Below, piece by piece: positions 8,977-18,783 of a stretch of 64,000 nt of DNA. A program made the translations under genes and the position numbers. Source of the DNA: Gammaproteobacteria bacterium. Its GTDB lineage: Bacteria > Pseudomonadota > Gammaproteobacteria > Pseudomonadales > Oleiphilaceae. The DNA lies in the NCBI GenBank assembly GCA_002747055.1, contig PDSQ01000007.1, forward strand, positions 1-64,000, read 5' to 3'. The notes below the pieces were generated by a model. It worked only from the letters and a program-made list of their open reading frames with translations. It had not been told where the DNA came from and searched no databases. Position 1 is the first letter of the stretch. The number at the start of each line of letters is the position of its first letter.

Positions 8977-9582
8977 ATGATTGTATTGGCATCAACCTCT
9001 CCATACCGAAAACAGTTGCTCGAAAAACTCGGCCTGCCGTTTATCATTGGCTCACCGAATATTGATGAAAGCCCGATACCTGGAGAGCGACCCGATGCGT
9101 TGGTACGCCGACTTTCAGCTCAAAAAGCACTGGCGATAGCCGCTGCCTATCCAGATCACCTGATTATCGGCTCGGATCAGGTGGCTTATTCAGATTCATT
9201 GGGCATACTCACCAAACCAGGCTCGCATGAAAGGGCTGCCGAACAACTAAAAAACTGCAGTAATCAAACGATTAAATTTTACACCGGATTATGCTTGCTC
9301 GATACTCGCAACGGAACGAAGCTGACTGAAGTCGATCTGTTTGAAGTGACCTTTAGACAGTTAAGCGACAAAATCATCGACAGCTACCTTGAGACCGAAA
9401 AACCCTATGATTGTGCGGGCAGTTTTAAGTCCGAAGGACTGGGCATTGTATTGTTCCGCCGGTTTAGTGGGCGCGACCCAAACAGCTTGGTTGGCCTGCC
9501 GCTAATGACTCTGACAGATATGCTGATAGAAAAAGGGATTCACCCTCTGCTTTGGCAGCATGACCATCGATCTGACAGTTAA
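8977..9582 (+). CDS. yceF: Maf-family nucleotide pyrophosphatase YceF
   Basis: 201-residue Maf protein. The motif LASTSPYRKQLLEKLGL at the N-terminus, IGSDQV with the likely catalytic Asp67, and GSFKSEGLGIVLF and GRDPNSLVGLPL are family hallmarks. The position divergent to yceD-rpmF matches YceF, the subgroup reported to hydrolyse 7-methyl-GTP, rather than the dTTP/UTP-type Maf. ATG 8977 is preferred: GGA lies 6 bases upstream, while ATG 8971 directly abuts it. It ends 8 bases from the convergent sppA. Confidence 0.92.
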   Translation: MIVLASTSPYRKQLLEKLGLPFIIGSPNIDESPIPGERPDALVRRLSAQKALAIAAAYPDHLIIGSDQVAYSDSLGILTKPGSHERAAEQLKNCSNQTIKFYTGLCLLDTRNGTKLTEVDLFEVTFRQLSDKIIDSYLETEKPYDCAGSFKSEGLGIVLFRRFSGRDPNSLVGLPLMTLTDMLIEKGIHPLLWQHDHRSDS

Positions 9583-9590
9583 CAGCGAAA

Positions 9591-10598
9591 CTAACGCAAT
9601 TGCAGGCCAGATTGTGAGTACGTCACCGTTTTCGCCAATGCGGTTGCAACCGATGCACCAAATGAATTGGCGAAACGTTCAAACGGACCTGGTTTTGGAG
9701 TAAAGTCGACGATAACCTCTTCCTGAATCAGGTTTCTGGCCACATAGCTACTCGAGCCTAAACCATCGATCAAGCCCAGCTCCAACGCTTGCTCGCCGCT
9801 CCATATCAAACCGCTGAACAGCTTGTCGGCTGATTTTAGTTTATTGCCCCGACCTTTTTTTACCTGTTCAATAAACTGTTGATGAGTGGTATTCAACACG
9901 GACTGCCAGAATTCGACTTCCTCTTTTTGTTGCGGAGAAAACGGATCCAGGAAGGTTTTGTGATCGCCTGCCGTGTAAATGCGTCTTTCGACTCCCACTT
10001 TTTTAAGGACATCGACAAAACCGAACCCTGAGGCTGTCACTCCGATCGAACCGACCAGGCTCGCTTTATCTGCATATATCTCATCAGCCGCTGCCGCAAT
10101 ATAATAGGCTCCTGAGGCACCCAGGTCGGAAATAACGGCATAGACTTTAATTTCAGGATGTATCGAGCGCAACCGTAAAATTTCATCATAAACATAACCG
10201 GCCTGAACGGGGCTTCCGCCCGGACTGTTAATTCGCAGGATAATCCCTTTCGTACCCACATCCTCGAAAGCAGCGCGAAGACCTGTCACAATATTGTCTG
10301 CCGATGCCGGCTCCTGATTGGCGATAATACCCTGAATATCCACCAATGCTGTATGGGTGGCAGACCGGTTATTCATACTTTGCCCCAAATTGGGAGAGAG
10401 AATAAACACAAGGCCCAATAGATAAGCGAAAGTTAGCAGCTTAAAAAATATGCCCCAGCGTCGCGATCGGCGCTGCTCGGCTGTCAACGACATGATCAGT
10501 TTTTCGATCAGACGCCACTCTTTGCTGTCGGAACAACGTCCATTTGGCTGTATCACTCTTTTTTCTGCACTGTCTTCTTTCCAGTTGTCCTGATTCAT
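9591..10598 (-). CDS. sppA: S49 signal peptide peptidase, short SppA
   Basis: 335-residue inner-membrane serine protease that degrades cleaved signal peptides. A basic cytoplasmic N-terminus leads to one membrane helix at about residues 50-67. The Ser-Lys dyad is predicted as Ser162 (LGASGAYYIA) and Lys214 (GDHKTFLDPF), with the conserved NSPGGSP and ASLVGSIGV around it. Its length matches the 36-kDa form rather than the tandem E. coli SppA. A HAD phosphatase gene that sits between sppA and rluC in Pseudomonas is missing here. Confidence 0.92.
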   Translation of the reverse strand: MNQDNWKEDSAEKRVIQPNGRCSDSKEWRLIEKLIMSLTAEQRRSRRWGIFFKLLTFAYLLGLVFILSPNLGQSMNNRSATHTALVDIQGIIANQEPASADNIVTGLRAAFEDVGTKGIILRINSPGGSPVQAGYVYDEILRLRSIHPEIKVYAVISDLGASGAYYIAAAADEIYADKASLVGSIGVTASGFGFVDVLKKVGVERRIYTAGDHKTFLDPFSPQQKEEVEFWQSVLNTTHQQFIEQVKKGRGNKLKSADKLFSGLIWSGEQALELGLIDGLGSSSYVARNLIQEEVIVDFTPKPGPFERFANSFGASVATALAKTVTYSQSGLQLR

Positions 10599-10688
10599 CT
10601 ATTTAAATCCCGGCCTTTTCGGCAAATCTACAGGTTATTACAGTTTTATTAAAGCAAGCACTTATTCGTGGTATTCAATCGCAATGTA

Positions 10689-11624
10689 CTAGCGTTGCAG
10701 CAGCGCATTTTTAATTTGCTCATAGTCTCGGGGGTAAGGAGCAATCACTTCCCATTTATCCTTAGCACCTGGGTAAGGCATCGTCAACTGATAAGCGTGC
10801 AACATCAATCTGGAAGATTCTTGCCCAATATGCTGTGGTTGCCAATATTTGTCGTCACCAATTATGGCGTGTCCGGTAAACTGGCAATGAACACGAATCT
10901 GGTGTGTGCGCCCTGTAACTGGCATTGCCTCGACCAATGAGCAATGATTAGCGGCCGCCAGCACTCGATAATTGGTTTGAGCAGGTTTACCTTCCCGATC
11001 GACTCGCACAATGCGCTCTCCCGAGTTTAGTACATTTTTCTTCAGCGGGGCTTCAACACGCCTCACTCGCTTTGGCCAGATTCCATCAACCAGCGCGTGA
11101 TACCGCTTTTCAATTCGATCCTCTCTCAAACTTTCGTGCAACCGCCTCAAGGTGCTTCGTTTTTTCGCAATCATCAAGCACCCGGAAGTGTCTCGGTCCA
11201 GACGATGAACCAACTCGATAAAAGTATGATTACCCCTTAATTCTCGAAGAATTTCGATTACTCCGAAACTCAGCCCGCTGCCTCCATGAACTGCGAAACC
11301 AGATGGCTTGTTTATAATCAACAGCCCATCGTCTTCAAATAACACTGATTGCTCAATAGCCGTTTTTTGCCATTGACCAGGTTTGTTATGCACAGTTTTT
11401 TCTTGTATCGACACGGGTGGGATCCTGATCACATCATCCATTGTAAGACGATAATCCGGCTTCACCCTGCCTTTGTTGACTCTTACCTCACCTTTACGAA
11501 TCATTTTATAGATACGAGTTTTCGGAACACCCTTTAGATAGGCGATAAGAAAATTGTCTATTCTTTGCTCACACTCTCGTTCAGTAATTGTACGAAACTC
11601 GACACTTTTAGTAACCTGGGCCAT
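10689..11624 (-). CDS. rluC: 23S rRNA pseudouridine synthase RluC
   Basis: 311-residue enzyme that forms pseudouridines at 955, 2504 and 2580 (E. coli numbering) of 23S rRNA. An N-terminal S4 RNA-binding domain (about residues 18-75, with VPKTRIYKMIRKGEVRVN) precedes the synthase domain. The catalytic Asp145 lies in HRLDRDTSG, and GRTHQIRVH is the conserved RTHQIRVH motif. It is divergent from rne across a 780-base region, as in E. coli and Pseudomonas. Confidence 0.95.
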   Translation of the reverse strand: MAQVTKSVEFRTITERECEQRIDNFLIAYLKGVPKTRIYKMIRKGEVRVNKGRVKPDYRLTMDDVIRIPPVSIQEKTVHNKPGQWQKTAIEQSVLFEDDGLLIINKPSGFAVHGGSGLSFGVIEILRELRGNHTFIELVHRLDRDTSGCLMIAKKRSTLRRLHESLREDRIEKRYHALVDGIWPKRVRRVEAPLKKNVLNSGERIVRVDREGKPAQTNYRVLAAANHCSLVEAMPVTGRTHQIRVHCQFTGHAIIGDDKYWQPQHIGQESSRLMLHAYQLTMPYPGAKDKWEVIAPYPRDYEQIKNALLQR

Positions 11625-12404
11625 TATTGATACGAACTCTTTTACTTTAGCTTAAATTGATGCTATACAAAGACGTTGTTATAGTTCCTGATTGTCTTGG
11701 CCTTGATTCTAAGGAGTGGTCACTCGGGAATCAAATAACAATTGCTTAGTGTAGCACGCTCCGACAGAGTGGAAATGACATGCGGAGTAGCAAACGCTGG
11801 TTTATTTATTGTGTTACATTAGCCCGAAAAGCATAATTTGAAAGATAGATATACCATGATAGTGACTTTTTTCTATCTTCAGGCTTCCGTAATGGAAGAT
11901 TAATATAAACCACGCACCATTGAATGCGTGTGAGGAAGTGTTTCGTCAAAGAGATTCTAAAACGGCCGTTCTACCAATCGACAAAATAGTACAGCCTGAA
12001 ACAGTACGATTTAAAGTGGTACAACCTAAGACCGGAACAGAGTTTCAATAAGGCAATTAAACCAACTCGGGAATACCTATCGACATAAAGAATATTATTT
12101 AGCGTAAACACCGGCGTAGAGAATAAAAGCCAGTGATACTGTTTTAATGCGAGGCACCAGACAAAGCAGATGGTAGCGGAAAAGTTGATTCTTTATCGCC
12201 ATGGTGCATTTTTGCCCATTATTAGGTTTGATTTTCATCTCGCGGTTATCCCGCTCAAATGAGCGGGATAACCGCGAGATTTAGAGAAAGTCATCACGCG
12301 TGATATTTGTTGATTCAAAATCCTGTTGGATCGCCCGTCTTTAATTAAGTGGAACATCCTCCCACCGTCGTTCTCTGTGTGCTCAATACGGAACTAAACA
12401 CTCG
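11625..12404 (+). other. rluC-rne divergent region and probable rne leader
   Basis: 780 bases without a credible gene. It must hold the promoters of both rluC and rne. On the plus strand TGTTACATT at 11812-11820 resembles an extended -10 but has no good -35, so it is only a weak candidate; if used, the rne leader would be about 580 nt. The only strong structure is the perfect hairpin at 12237-12280. In E. coli the long rne leader carries hairpins through which RNase E cleaves its own mRNA; similar use here is inference. Confidence 0.5.
12237..12280 (+). promoter_or_regulatory. 20-bp perfect hairpin in the rne leader
   Basis: ATCTCGCGGTTATCCCGCTC at 12237-12256 is followed by the loop AAAT and its exact reverse complement at 12261-12280. 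The stem has no mismatch and ends 125 bases before the rne start. It is followed by ATTTAGAG rather than a U-run, so it is not a classical terminator. It could be an autoregulatory or RNase III target, or a lone palindromic repeat element. Confidence 0.7.
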
Positions 12405-15227
12405 ATGAAAAGAATGTTGATCAACGCAACTCACACTGAAGAGTTGCGAGTCGCATTGGTAGATGGACAAAAACTATACGACTTGGACATAGAATCAGGT
12501 TTGAGCCAACAAAAGAAGGCCAACATTTATAAAGGCAAAATTACCCGCATTGAACCCAGCCTGGAGGCTGCATTCGTTGACTACGGTGCAGATCGACATG
12601 GCTTTCTCCCCCTCAAGGAAATCTGTAAAGAATACTTTTCGGCATCACTCAATAAAACCAGTGGCAAAGTCAACATCAAGGAAGTGATGAAAGAAGGCCA
12701 GGAAATTATTGTTCAGGTCGACAAAGAAGAGCGAGGCAACAAAGGCGCTGCATTGACCACTTTCATCAGTCTGGCTGGACGATACTTGGTTTTAATGCCA
12801 AACAATTCCAGAGCCGGTGGAATTTCCCGGCGCATCGAGGGTGAAGAACGTGCACAATTGAAAGAGGCTATGTCCAGCCTGACCATGCCTAAGGGCATGG
12901 GCGTCATTGTCCGGACTGCCGGTGTTGGCCGAACCTGCGAAGAGCTGCAGCGAGATCTGGATTATCTTTGTCAGTTCTGGGAATCCATTACCCATGCTGC
13001 CAAAAGCAGGCCTGCGCCATTTCTGATCTATCAGGAAAGTAATGTCATTATTCGAGCGGTAAGAGACTATTTGCGCCAGGATATCGGTGAAGTCCTGGTG
13101 GATGACAATGAAATATACGAAGATGTCGTTAACTTCGTGCGATCCGTTATGCCCACCTATGAAAACCAGATAAAACTTTATGAAGACGAGATTCCGTTAT
13201 TCAGCCGATATCAGATCGAAGCGCAAATAGAAACCGCCTTTCAACGTGAAGTGAAACTACCCTCGGGTGGCGCCATCGTCATCGATCCAACGGAAGCCCT
13301 TGTATCCATCGATATTAACTCGGCAAGGGCGACCAAAGGTGGCGATATCGAGGAAACGGCACTGCAAACCAATATCGAGGCAGCCGAAGAAATTGCAAGA
13401 CAACTTCGTTTGCGGGATATTGGCGGGCTGATCGTTATCGACTTTATCGATATGACTCCAGCCAGAAACCAACGGGAAGTGGAAGCTAAAGTCAGGCAGG
13501 CTCTGGAACTTGACCGTGCTCGTGTGCAGGTAGGGAAGATATCCCGCTTTGGCCTGCTGGAAATGTCGCGTCAACGATTGCGTCCCTCTCTTGAGGAAAC
13601 CCGAACTGATGTCTGTCCGCGCTGTTCAGGCCAAGGGAAAATACGCAGTGTTGAGTCGCTGGCTTTGTCTATCATGCGACTCATTTACGAAGAGGCTTCA
13701 AAAGATAGAACAGGCCGGGTACAAACTGTCGTTCCAGTACCTGTTGCCACTTTCTTGCTGAATGAAAAACGACAACAAATTGCCGATATAGAAAAAGATC
13801 AAGGTGTCGCGGTATTGATCATACCTTCCCCCCATCTCGACACGCCGCAGTATGAAGTTGCACGTTTAAGAGATGATGAGAACACAAACGTCTCGTCACG
13901 CAGTTACGAAATATCTGCCACAAGCGCCGCAGAAAACACTGGCTCGCCATCGACACAACGAGAAGTCGTTTGCGAACAAGCCGCAATAAAATCAATCTCG
14001 CCTGTCTCCCCGCCGGCCAAACCTGAAGAACCGAAGAGCCTGATTAAAAGGATGTCCGCAAAATTCAAAGCGTTTCTATCCGGTGAAACGAAAAAAGAAG
14101 CAGAGTTACAGAAAAAACTGCCTGAGAGCGCCAAGTCAGAGTCTCGTCCGAGCACCTTAGCCAGAGAAAACCGCGAACGTAACAGGCCCAAACAAAACAA
14201 CGAAAACAGGCAACCAAGACGAGAGCGCAGCGATCGCAACAGGCAGGATAATGACAATCGCGTAAATCGCGATGAAAACCGCAGGCAAAACGCCAGCAAT
14301 CGTACCAGAAACGACAGGCGAAAAGAGGATAAACGACGAGACTACTCATCGAATGAAAAGACCACAAGCGACTTCAACGAGGAGTCTAGACGTCCTCGCA
14401 GAGATCGGTCAAACGGAAATCAACAGCAGGCGAGAAACGAAAAATCCCGTCGACCAACCCGAGCGGAACGTGCTGACCGCACTGATCAAGTCGAACGATC
14501 TGCGCCAGATAAAGGGCTTGCTGAAACAGATGATCGAACGATAAATACTCGTAAGCAGAAATCGGAACAAATAGTCTCTATCAATGAATCGAAATCGAAT
14601 GCTGAACAGGGTTCTCGCCAAACAAAAATTGAATCTGACGCTATGGCAAACAGTACGAACAATGCCGCGACCAGGCGGCAGCCGGCAAACAAGCCCCAGA
14701 AAACGGCAATGGCAAAAGAAGAAACGATATCATGGCCTGAAATTCAGTCAGATAACGCAGAAACCACTGTTTCAATTTTAACATTCGACGAAACCACTCG
14801 AGAATCAGTAACCAGTGAACCGAAGGCAATAGAGCCTGAAACGAATGCGTCAGCGATGGAAACTGGCCGCAAAGAGAGCCAACCACAACGAAATGCCAGG
14901 GAATCTAGACCGCAGGCAGTACCAAGTGAAAGCGAGATCAATCAAACTACTGATACTAGCCCGGCGGTGCCAATAGCAAAAGAACCGGTTGTTGGTGAAA
15001 CCCTGATAGAGGCGACAGCACAACCGCTTGACACTGGCGTCACTGAAACTGCAGCCAAAACAAACACCGCGCCGAAAAAACGACGAAGAACTCCCAGAAG
15101 AGCGCCAAATGATCCTCGACTGGCGAGAAAACAAGCACAGCCCTCTGCCCTGGAACAGCAGAACGAGCAAAAAAATACCGGAAACTGCAAAAGAAGAGGC
15201 GCGGGAATCAGTCTCCAATTCCGATAG
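12405..15227 (+). CDS. rne: ribonuclease E
   Basis: 940-residue endonuclease of the degradosome and of rRNA/tRNA processing. The catalytic half aligns without gaps to E. coli numbering: S1 domain at about 35-120, metal-binding Asp303 ([12 protein letters not shown]) and Asp346 (IVIDFIDM), and the zinc-link Cys404/Cys407 in CPRCSGQG. Residues about 545-561 ([17 protein letters not shown]) resemble the membrane-binding amphipathic helix. The rest is Arg/Asn-rich and disordered, for RNA and partner binding, and includes [15 protein letters not shown]. The frame ends at TAG 15225 after a foreign-looking tail [13 protein letters not shown]; the next frame carries a natural continuation to 15393. 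Confidence 0.95.
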   Translation: MKRMLINATHTEELRVALVDGQKLYDLDIESGLSQQKKANIYKGKITRIEPSLEAAFVDYGADRHGFLPLKEICKEYFSASLNKTSGKVNIKEVMKEGQEIIVQVDKEERGNKGAALTTFISLAGRYLVLMPNNSRAGGISRRIEGEERAQLKEAMSSLTMPKGMGVIVRTAGVGRTCEELQRDLDYLCQFWESITHAAKSRPAPFLIYQESNVIIRAVRDYLRQDIGEVLVDDNEIYEDVVNFVRSVMPTYENQIKLYEDEIPLFSRYQIEAQIETAFQREVKLPSGGAIVIDPTEALVSIDINSARATKGGDIEETALQTNIEAAEEIARQLRLRDIGGLIVIDFIDMTPARNQREVEAKVRQALELDRARVQVGKISRFGLLEMSRQRLRPSLEETRTDVCPRCSGQGKIRSVESLALSIMRLIYEEASKDRTGRVQTVVPVPVATFLLNEKRQQIADIEKDQGVAVLIIPSPHLDTPQYEVARLRDDENTNVSSRSYEISATSAAENTGSPSTQREVVCEQAAIKSISPVSPPAKPEEPKSLIKRMSAKFKAFLSGETKKEAELQKKLPESAKSESRPSTLARENRERNRPKQNNENRQPRRERSDRNRQDNDNRVNRDENRRQNASNRTRNDRRKEDKRRDYSSNEKTTSDFNEESRRPRRDRSNGNQQQARNEKSRRPTRAERADRTDQVERSAPDKGLAETDDRTINTRKQKSEQIVSINESKSNAEQGSRQTKIESDAMANSTNNAATRRQPANKPQKTAMAKEETISWPEIQSDNAETTVSILTFDETTRESVTSEPKAIEPETNASAMETGRKESQPQRNARESRPQAVPSESEINQTTDTSPAVPIAKEPVVGETLIEATAQPLDTGVTETAAKTNTAPKKRRRTPRRAPNDPRLARKQAQPSALEQQNEQKNTGNCKRRGAGISLQFR

Positions 15228-15393
15228 AGAAGCATCGGCTGATATGACGATCAAGGCAGAATCGGTCGTAAATCAATCGGTATCAGCGGATGAAATTGAA
15301 TTGGTAAAAGAACCGGAAAAACAAAGAATATCCGAAATTCGAGAGGCTAACGCGCATAACCTGGAACCGACAACTTCGGAAGCAAATCAGTAA
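15175..15393 (+). other. out-of-frame continuation of rne C-terminus
   Basis: Directly after the A7 run at 15169-15175 the next frame reads [17 protein letters not shown] and continues for about 72 codons with the same acidic, Ser/Glu-rich style as the rne tail, ending at TAA 15391. Removing one A from the run joins it to rne and gives a 995-residue protein. It is therefore read as the true C-terminus, reached only if an A is skipped by transcriptional slippage or if the run holds an indel or sequencing error. Confidence 0.65.
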
Positions 15394-15429
15394 ATACCGA
15401 CAGGTGCAGGGATGCCTTCCTGTCGGTAT
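15394..15429 (+). terminator. stem-loop directly after the rne frame
   Basis: ATACCGACAGG at 15394-15404 pairs perfectly with CCTGTCGGTAT at 15419-15429 around a 14-base loop. It begins one base after the TAA of the out-of-frame rne continuation, which supports that stop as the real gene end. A U-tract is lacking, so efficiency as an intrinsic terminator is uncertain. Confidence 0.5.
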
Positions 15430-15497
15430 CCGATAGCCAATTGTCGGTAGCCTGAAAACGGTTTGATCGATAGACAGCAAATCAGGACAGTCACACC

Positions 15498-16046
15498 ATG
15501 ACCGGGGAACTACTCAACGACACAGAAATCGACACTCTGGAAACCTATCTTTTTTCTCCTGAACTTGAAGAAACGGCAATGGATTACTTTGCCGTGCTAG
15601 GGGTAATGGCAGCTCACGTAGTCACTCCGAAAGAATTATCTTCTGTTACGCTGGCAAGTATGATCACGGGCTCTTCTAAGCACAATTCATTACCTTTGGA
15701 TATTGCGGCTTTACTGAACAAAATAGCTCATTCGACGCGAATGGAGATTGAACAGGACGAACTACTGATCATCCCAACCGAGCCTGACTCGGAACTGGAC
15801 TGTATAAGTAATTGGTGCGGCGGTTTTATTACCTACTATCTTCAGGATGAAGCCCGCTGGATGGAATCCGACGAAGAGCTGGTTGCAGAACTACTTGTTC
15901 CAATAATGGCATTGTCCGGATTGTTTTTAGACGAAGAACCATTTAATGAAATTGGTCATAACGAATCGTTGCTGGAAGAATTTTGTGGCCAGCTGCCGGT
16001 GATAATCACTGATTTATATCTGCACTTTCACGCTAGAAAGAACTAA
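15498..16046 (+). CDS. UPF0149 (YecA/YgfB-like) family protein
   Basis: 182-residue acidic all-alpha protein. The layout is that of the UPF0149 family: an N-terminal helix beginning LNDTEIDTLETYL, a LPLDIAALLNKI region, and the central signature ISNWCGGFITYYL followed by an acidic stretch and a helical end. There is no C-terminal SEC-C zinc motif of the kind found in E. coli YecA. The function of the family is not established in detail. It overlaps the convergent PHP gene by 14 bases. Confidence 0.62.
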   Translation: MTGELLNDTEIDTLETYLFSPELEETAMDYFAVLGVMAAHVVTPKELSSVTLASMITGSSKHNSLPLDIAALLNKIAHSTRMEIEQDELLIIPTEPDSELDCISNWCGGFITYYLQDEARWMESDEELVAELLVPIMALSGLFLDEEPFNEIGHNESLLEEFCGQLPVIITDLYLHFHARKN

Positions 16047-16950
16047 TTTCAATCGGCAATTTCTTGTATATGACTGGCATGGGCTGAATATGATTGCAAA
16101 CCAAATCAACTCCGGCAGGAATTGGCAGATTCCGACCTAATTCACACCAATTCGCACCAGGAAAATGAAAATCACTGCCCAGGCTTGCCAACAACTCGTA
16201 TTGACGACACAACTCCACCAGAAGTCCGGTATCACCTTGTTTTTGCCCTGATGTCACTACCTCGATCGCCTGGCCACCAGCGGCGATAAAATCAACAATC
16301 AAGCGACGTAATTTGCTTGTCGTCATTTTATACTTGCGCGGATGAGCGATTACAGCAACCCCGCCGGCCGCGGTGACCCACTCGACAACTGTCTGCAGAT
16401 CGGGCCACAGCGATTTGACATCGCCCAGCTTACCACTGCCTAAATACTGACTGAATGCGACAGAGGTGTTGGCCACGTATCCCAGCTCTACCATTGCCTC
16501 GGCAAAATGTGGCCTGCCTGGTACATCATGGCCTGAGTGTTCGCGCGCCAATTCCAAAACCCCCGTCATTTTGCATTTATGACGCAGCCGCTCATCGATG
16601 ATTTCCGCTCGGTTGGCTCTGGCATTTTTTTGGTCGTCACAGGCTTTTGTCATCACTTCGCTGAAAGTGTCAAACCCCAATCCTAGAATATGAATTGTCA
16701 TCCCCGCCCAGACACAAGATAACTCAATTCCTGAATAAAATTTAATGTCGTGTTGTTTCGCTGTCTTTGCAGCCAGGTCAATGCCCGACATTGTATCGTG
16801 ATCGGTCAAAGCGAAATGGCTAACACCCTTCTGAAAAGCCCGTATAACGAGGCTTTCAGGATCCAAAACGCCATCGGAGCAAGTGGAATGACTATGTAAA
16901 TCGATAATTGGCGACATAACAGACGACATAGTTAAATCGGTGTGGTTCAT
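16033..16950 (-). CDS. rnm: PHP-domain phosphoesterase, RNase AM
   Basis: 305-residue metal-dependent PHP protein of the YciV/TrpH type. In E. coli this enzyme is a 5'-3' exonuclease trimming 5' ends of 5S and other rRNAs and also hydrolyses 3',5'-nucleoside bisphosphates. Metal ligands are visible in DLHSHSTCSDG, LTDHDT, a middle GRPHFAEAM segment, VIAHPRKY and SDFHFPG. ATG 16950 is chosen because GAGA lies 6 bases upstream. It is divergent from yciB; this PHP/yciB/yciI neighbourhood recurs in Pseudomonas-type genomes. Confidence 0.88.
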   Translation of the reverse strand: MNHTDLTMSSVMSPIIDLHSHSTCSDGVLDPESLVIRAFQKGVSHFALTDHDTMSGIDLAAKTAKQHDIKFYSGIELSCVWAGMTIHILGLGFDTFSEVMTKACDDQKNARANRAEIIDERLRHKCKMTGVLELAREHSGHDVPGRPHFAEAMVELGYVANTSVAFSQYLGSGKLGDVKSLWPDLQTVVEWVTAAGGVAVIAHPRKYKMTTSKLRRLIVDFIAAGGQAIEVVTSGQKQGDTGLLVELCRQYELLASLGSDFHFPGANWCELGRNLPIPAGVDLVCNHIQPMPVIYKKLPIEISSF

Positions 16951-16994
16951 TATTGTCTCATATGGTTAGATGCGTGATTAACCGATTGACGGAA

Positions 16995-17023
16995 TGTCTT
17001 TAATTCATGGCATCCGCTATAAT
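16995..17023 (+). promoter_or_regulatory. candidate promoter for yciB
   Basis: A perfect -10 box TATAAT lies at 17018-17023, about 40 bases before the yciB start. The -35 position (16995-17000, TGTCTT) is a weak match at a 17-base spacing. Confidence 0.4.
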
Positions 17024-17064
17024 AACCGATTAACTTACACTTAACTTACATGGTTCATGGTTAG

Positions 17065-17640
17065 ATGAAAGCATTTACTGATTTTTTTCCGTTGATATTG
17101 TTTTTCGCGGCGTACCAATATACCCAAGACCTTATCGTCGCGACTGCAGTCCTCATCGCGGGAACAGTTATCCAGGTCACTTATCTATGGATTAAAAACC
17201 GCCGTGTCGAAAAAATGCATTTAGTCACTCTGGTGATGGTTATTTTATTTGGTGGCTTGACAGTCGCGCTCAAAGATCCCACTTTCATTGTATGGAAACC
17301 CACTGTCATTAATTGGCTGTTTGCCTGTGTTTTTCTGGGTAGCGAGTTTATTGGTAATAAAAATATCATTCAAAGAATGCTGGAATCCAATCTTAGCTTG
17401 CCACCGCTTGTATGGCGCAACTTGAATATGGCGTGGGCCACATTCTTTTTTGTCGCCGGCGCGTTGAATATATACGTTGCTTTCAGTTTTTCCCAAGAAT
17501 TCTGGGTTAACTTCAAAGTTTTTGGCCTGCTGGGGTTAACCTTGGTATTTGTTATTATCCAGGGATTACTTTTATCCAGGTATATTTCGGATGAATCTAG
17601 CGTAGGCGAAAACGCCAACAAGAAACAAGAGGAAGTGTAA
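17065..17640 (+). CDS. yciB: inner-membrane septation protein YciB
   Basis: 191-residue protein of the YciB/IspA (septation protein A) family, thought to help cell-envelope synthesis and division. Five hydrophobic helices are visible; conserved features include DFFPLILFFAAY at the start, LKDPTFIVWKPTVINW in the middle and WRNLNMAWATFF. It lies 5 bases upstream of yciI, suggesting one transcript. The start ATG 17065 is the only one fitting the family N-terminus. Confidence 0.93.
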   Translation: MKAFTDFFPLILFFAAYQYTQDLIVATAVLIAGTVIQVTYLWIKNRRVEKMHLVTLVMVILFGGLTVALKDPTFIVWKPTVINWLFACVFLGSEFIGNKNIIQRMLESNLSLPPLVWRNLNMAWATFFFVAGALNIYVAFSFSQEFWVNFKVFGLLGLTLVFVIIQGLLLSRYISDESSVGENANKKQEEV

Positions 17641-17645
17641 CTAGA

Positions 17646-17945
17646 ATGTTTTACGCAATTATTAGCGAAGATGTAGAAAACAGCCTTGACTTACGAAAAA
17701 AAGCCAGACCCGAACATTTGGCGAGACTAAATGAACTTAAAAATGCGGGCAAACTCCTGTTAGCCGGGCCGACTCCCGCCATTGACAGCCCCGATCCAGG
17801 TGAAGCCGGGTTTTCTGGCAGCATAGTTATCGCAGAGTTCGAGAACCTGAACCAGGCCAAACAATGGGCAGACTCAGATCCTTTTCTGGCAGTCGGAGCC
17901 TATAAAAAAGTAACAGTCAAGCCTTTCAAAAAAGTGCTTCCTTAG
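17646..17945 (+). CDS. yciI: YciI family protein
   Basis: 99-residue single-domain YciI protein with a ferredoxin-like fold. The family motif RxxH (KARPEHLARL, residues 20-29), LLAGPTPAIDSP and the closing QAKQWADSDPFLAVGAY are conserved. Its biochemical function is unproven; some YciI-like domains act as dehydrochlorinases using a His-Asp pair. It is probably co-transcribed with yciB (5-base gap), a pairing common in gammaproteobacteria. Confidence 0.9.
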   Translation: MFYAIISEDVENSLDLRKKARPEHLARLNELKNAGKLLLAGPTPAIDSPDPGEAGFSGSIVIAEFENLNQAKQWADSDPFLAVGAYKKVTVKPFKKVLP

Positions 17946-18010
17946 TTGGCCAATGATGCAATAGCAAACAACGCGATTACAATTCAAACCTATATTTCAG
18001 AGTTTAATAC

Positions 18011-18676
18011 GTGAAAAGAATTCTACCTGCCTTACTCGTTCTACTAGCAATTGCTCTTCCCGTCCAGTCGGCAACCATGTACATAGATGACAAGCTGCGG
18101 GTCAACATTCGTACCGGGCCGAAAACCACTTATCGAATTTTAAAATCCATTGTGAGTGGAGTGAAGGTCACGGTTATAGAAACCGATGAAGTGGCAAAAT
18201 GGTCAAAAATACGAGAACCTGGCGGTATCGAGGGATGGGTTCCTTCTCGTTTCCTGATCAATGAGCCTATTGCAAAAGAAAAACTGGCAAAAGCTTTGAA
18301 AACGTTAAGCCTATTGAGAAATAAATCCGACACACTTGGCAGTCAATTCGAAAAAATTCAATTGGAAAACACCCAGCTTAAAACTGCCAACGAAACACTG
18401 ACCCGGAAAAACGAAAAGCTCACCAGTCAACTTGAAGATATTACCGCTATTTCGCAGAATGCCGTTCACCTCGATAACCGAAATCGAGAGCTGCAAGAAT
18501 TGAATCAAGAACTACAAAACGAGATCGACAAGCTTCAGGCCGACAACCAGCGCCTTAAAGATAGATCGGAAACGGATTTAATGCTTGTCGGTGGCGGCCT
18601 GGTCGCTCTCGGCGTCGTGATCGCGATTATCGTCCCAATGATGAAAGGTTCCAGGAAGAATGAAAGTTGGGCTTAA
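18011..18676 (+). CDS. SH3-domain membrane protein, YgiM type
   Basis: 221-residue exported protein. A signal peptide (about residues 1-21) is followed by a bacterial SH3 domain (about 24-85, with LRVNIRTGPKTTYRIL and EGWVPSRFL), a long coiled coil (about 95-185) and one C-terminal membrane helix (LMLVGGGLVALGVVIAIIVP). This matches the TIGR04211/YgiM architecture. It should sit in the inner membrane with the SH3 and coiled coil in the periplasm; peptidoglycan binding is inferred. The start is GTG 18011, with only a weak ribosome binding site. Confidence 0.82.
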   Translation: MKRILPALLVLLAIALPVQSATMYIDDKLRVNIRTGPKTTYRILKSIVSGVKVTVIETDEVAKWSKIREPGGIEGWVPSRFLINEPIAKEKLAKALKTLSLLRNKSDTLGSQFEKIQLENTQLKTANETLTRKNEKLTSQLEDITAISQNAVHLDNRNRELQELNQELQNEIDKLQADNQRLKDRSETDLMLVGGGLVALGVVIAIIVPMMKGSRKNESWA

Positions 18677-18783
18677 TAAAATCAAAGTATTATAAATAAT
18701 AATTAATGTATTTAATAAACTAGAAAAAATTTTTTACAACAATAAAACCGGATGACTGACTGGTTTACATAACACAATCCACT

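Noticed and set aside
11990..12060. Apparent short tandem GTACARCCT-like motifs in the rne leader
   Set aside because: Only two imperfect copies; not enough to call a repeat or operator.
13904..15254. Several long minus-strand open frames opposite the 3' half of rne
   Set aside because: They arise from the biased Arg/Asn/Glu codon use of the disordered RNase E tail, have no ribosome sites, and encode Ser/Phe/Leu/Cys-rich text of no family.
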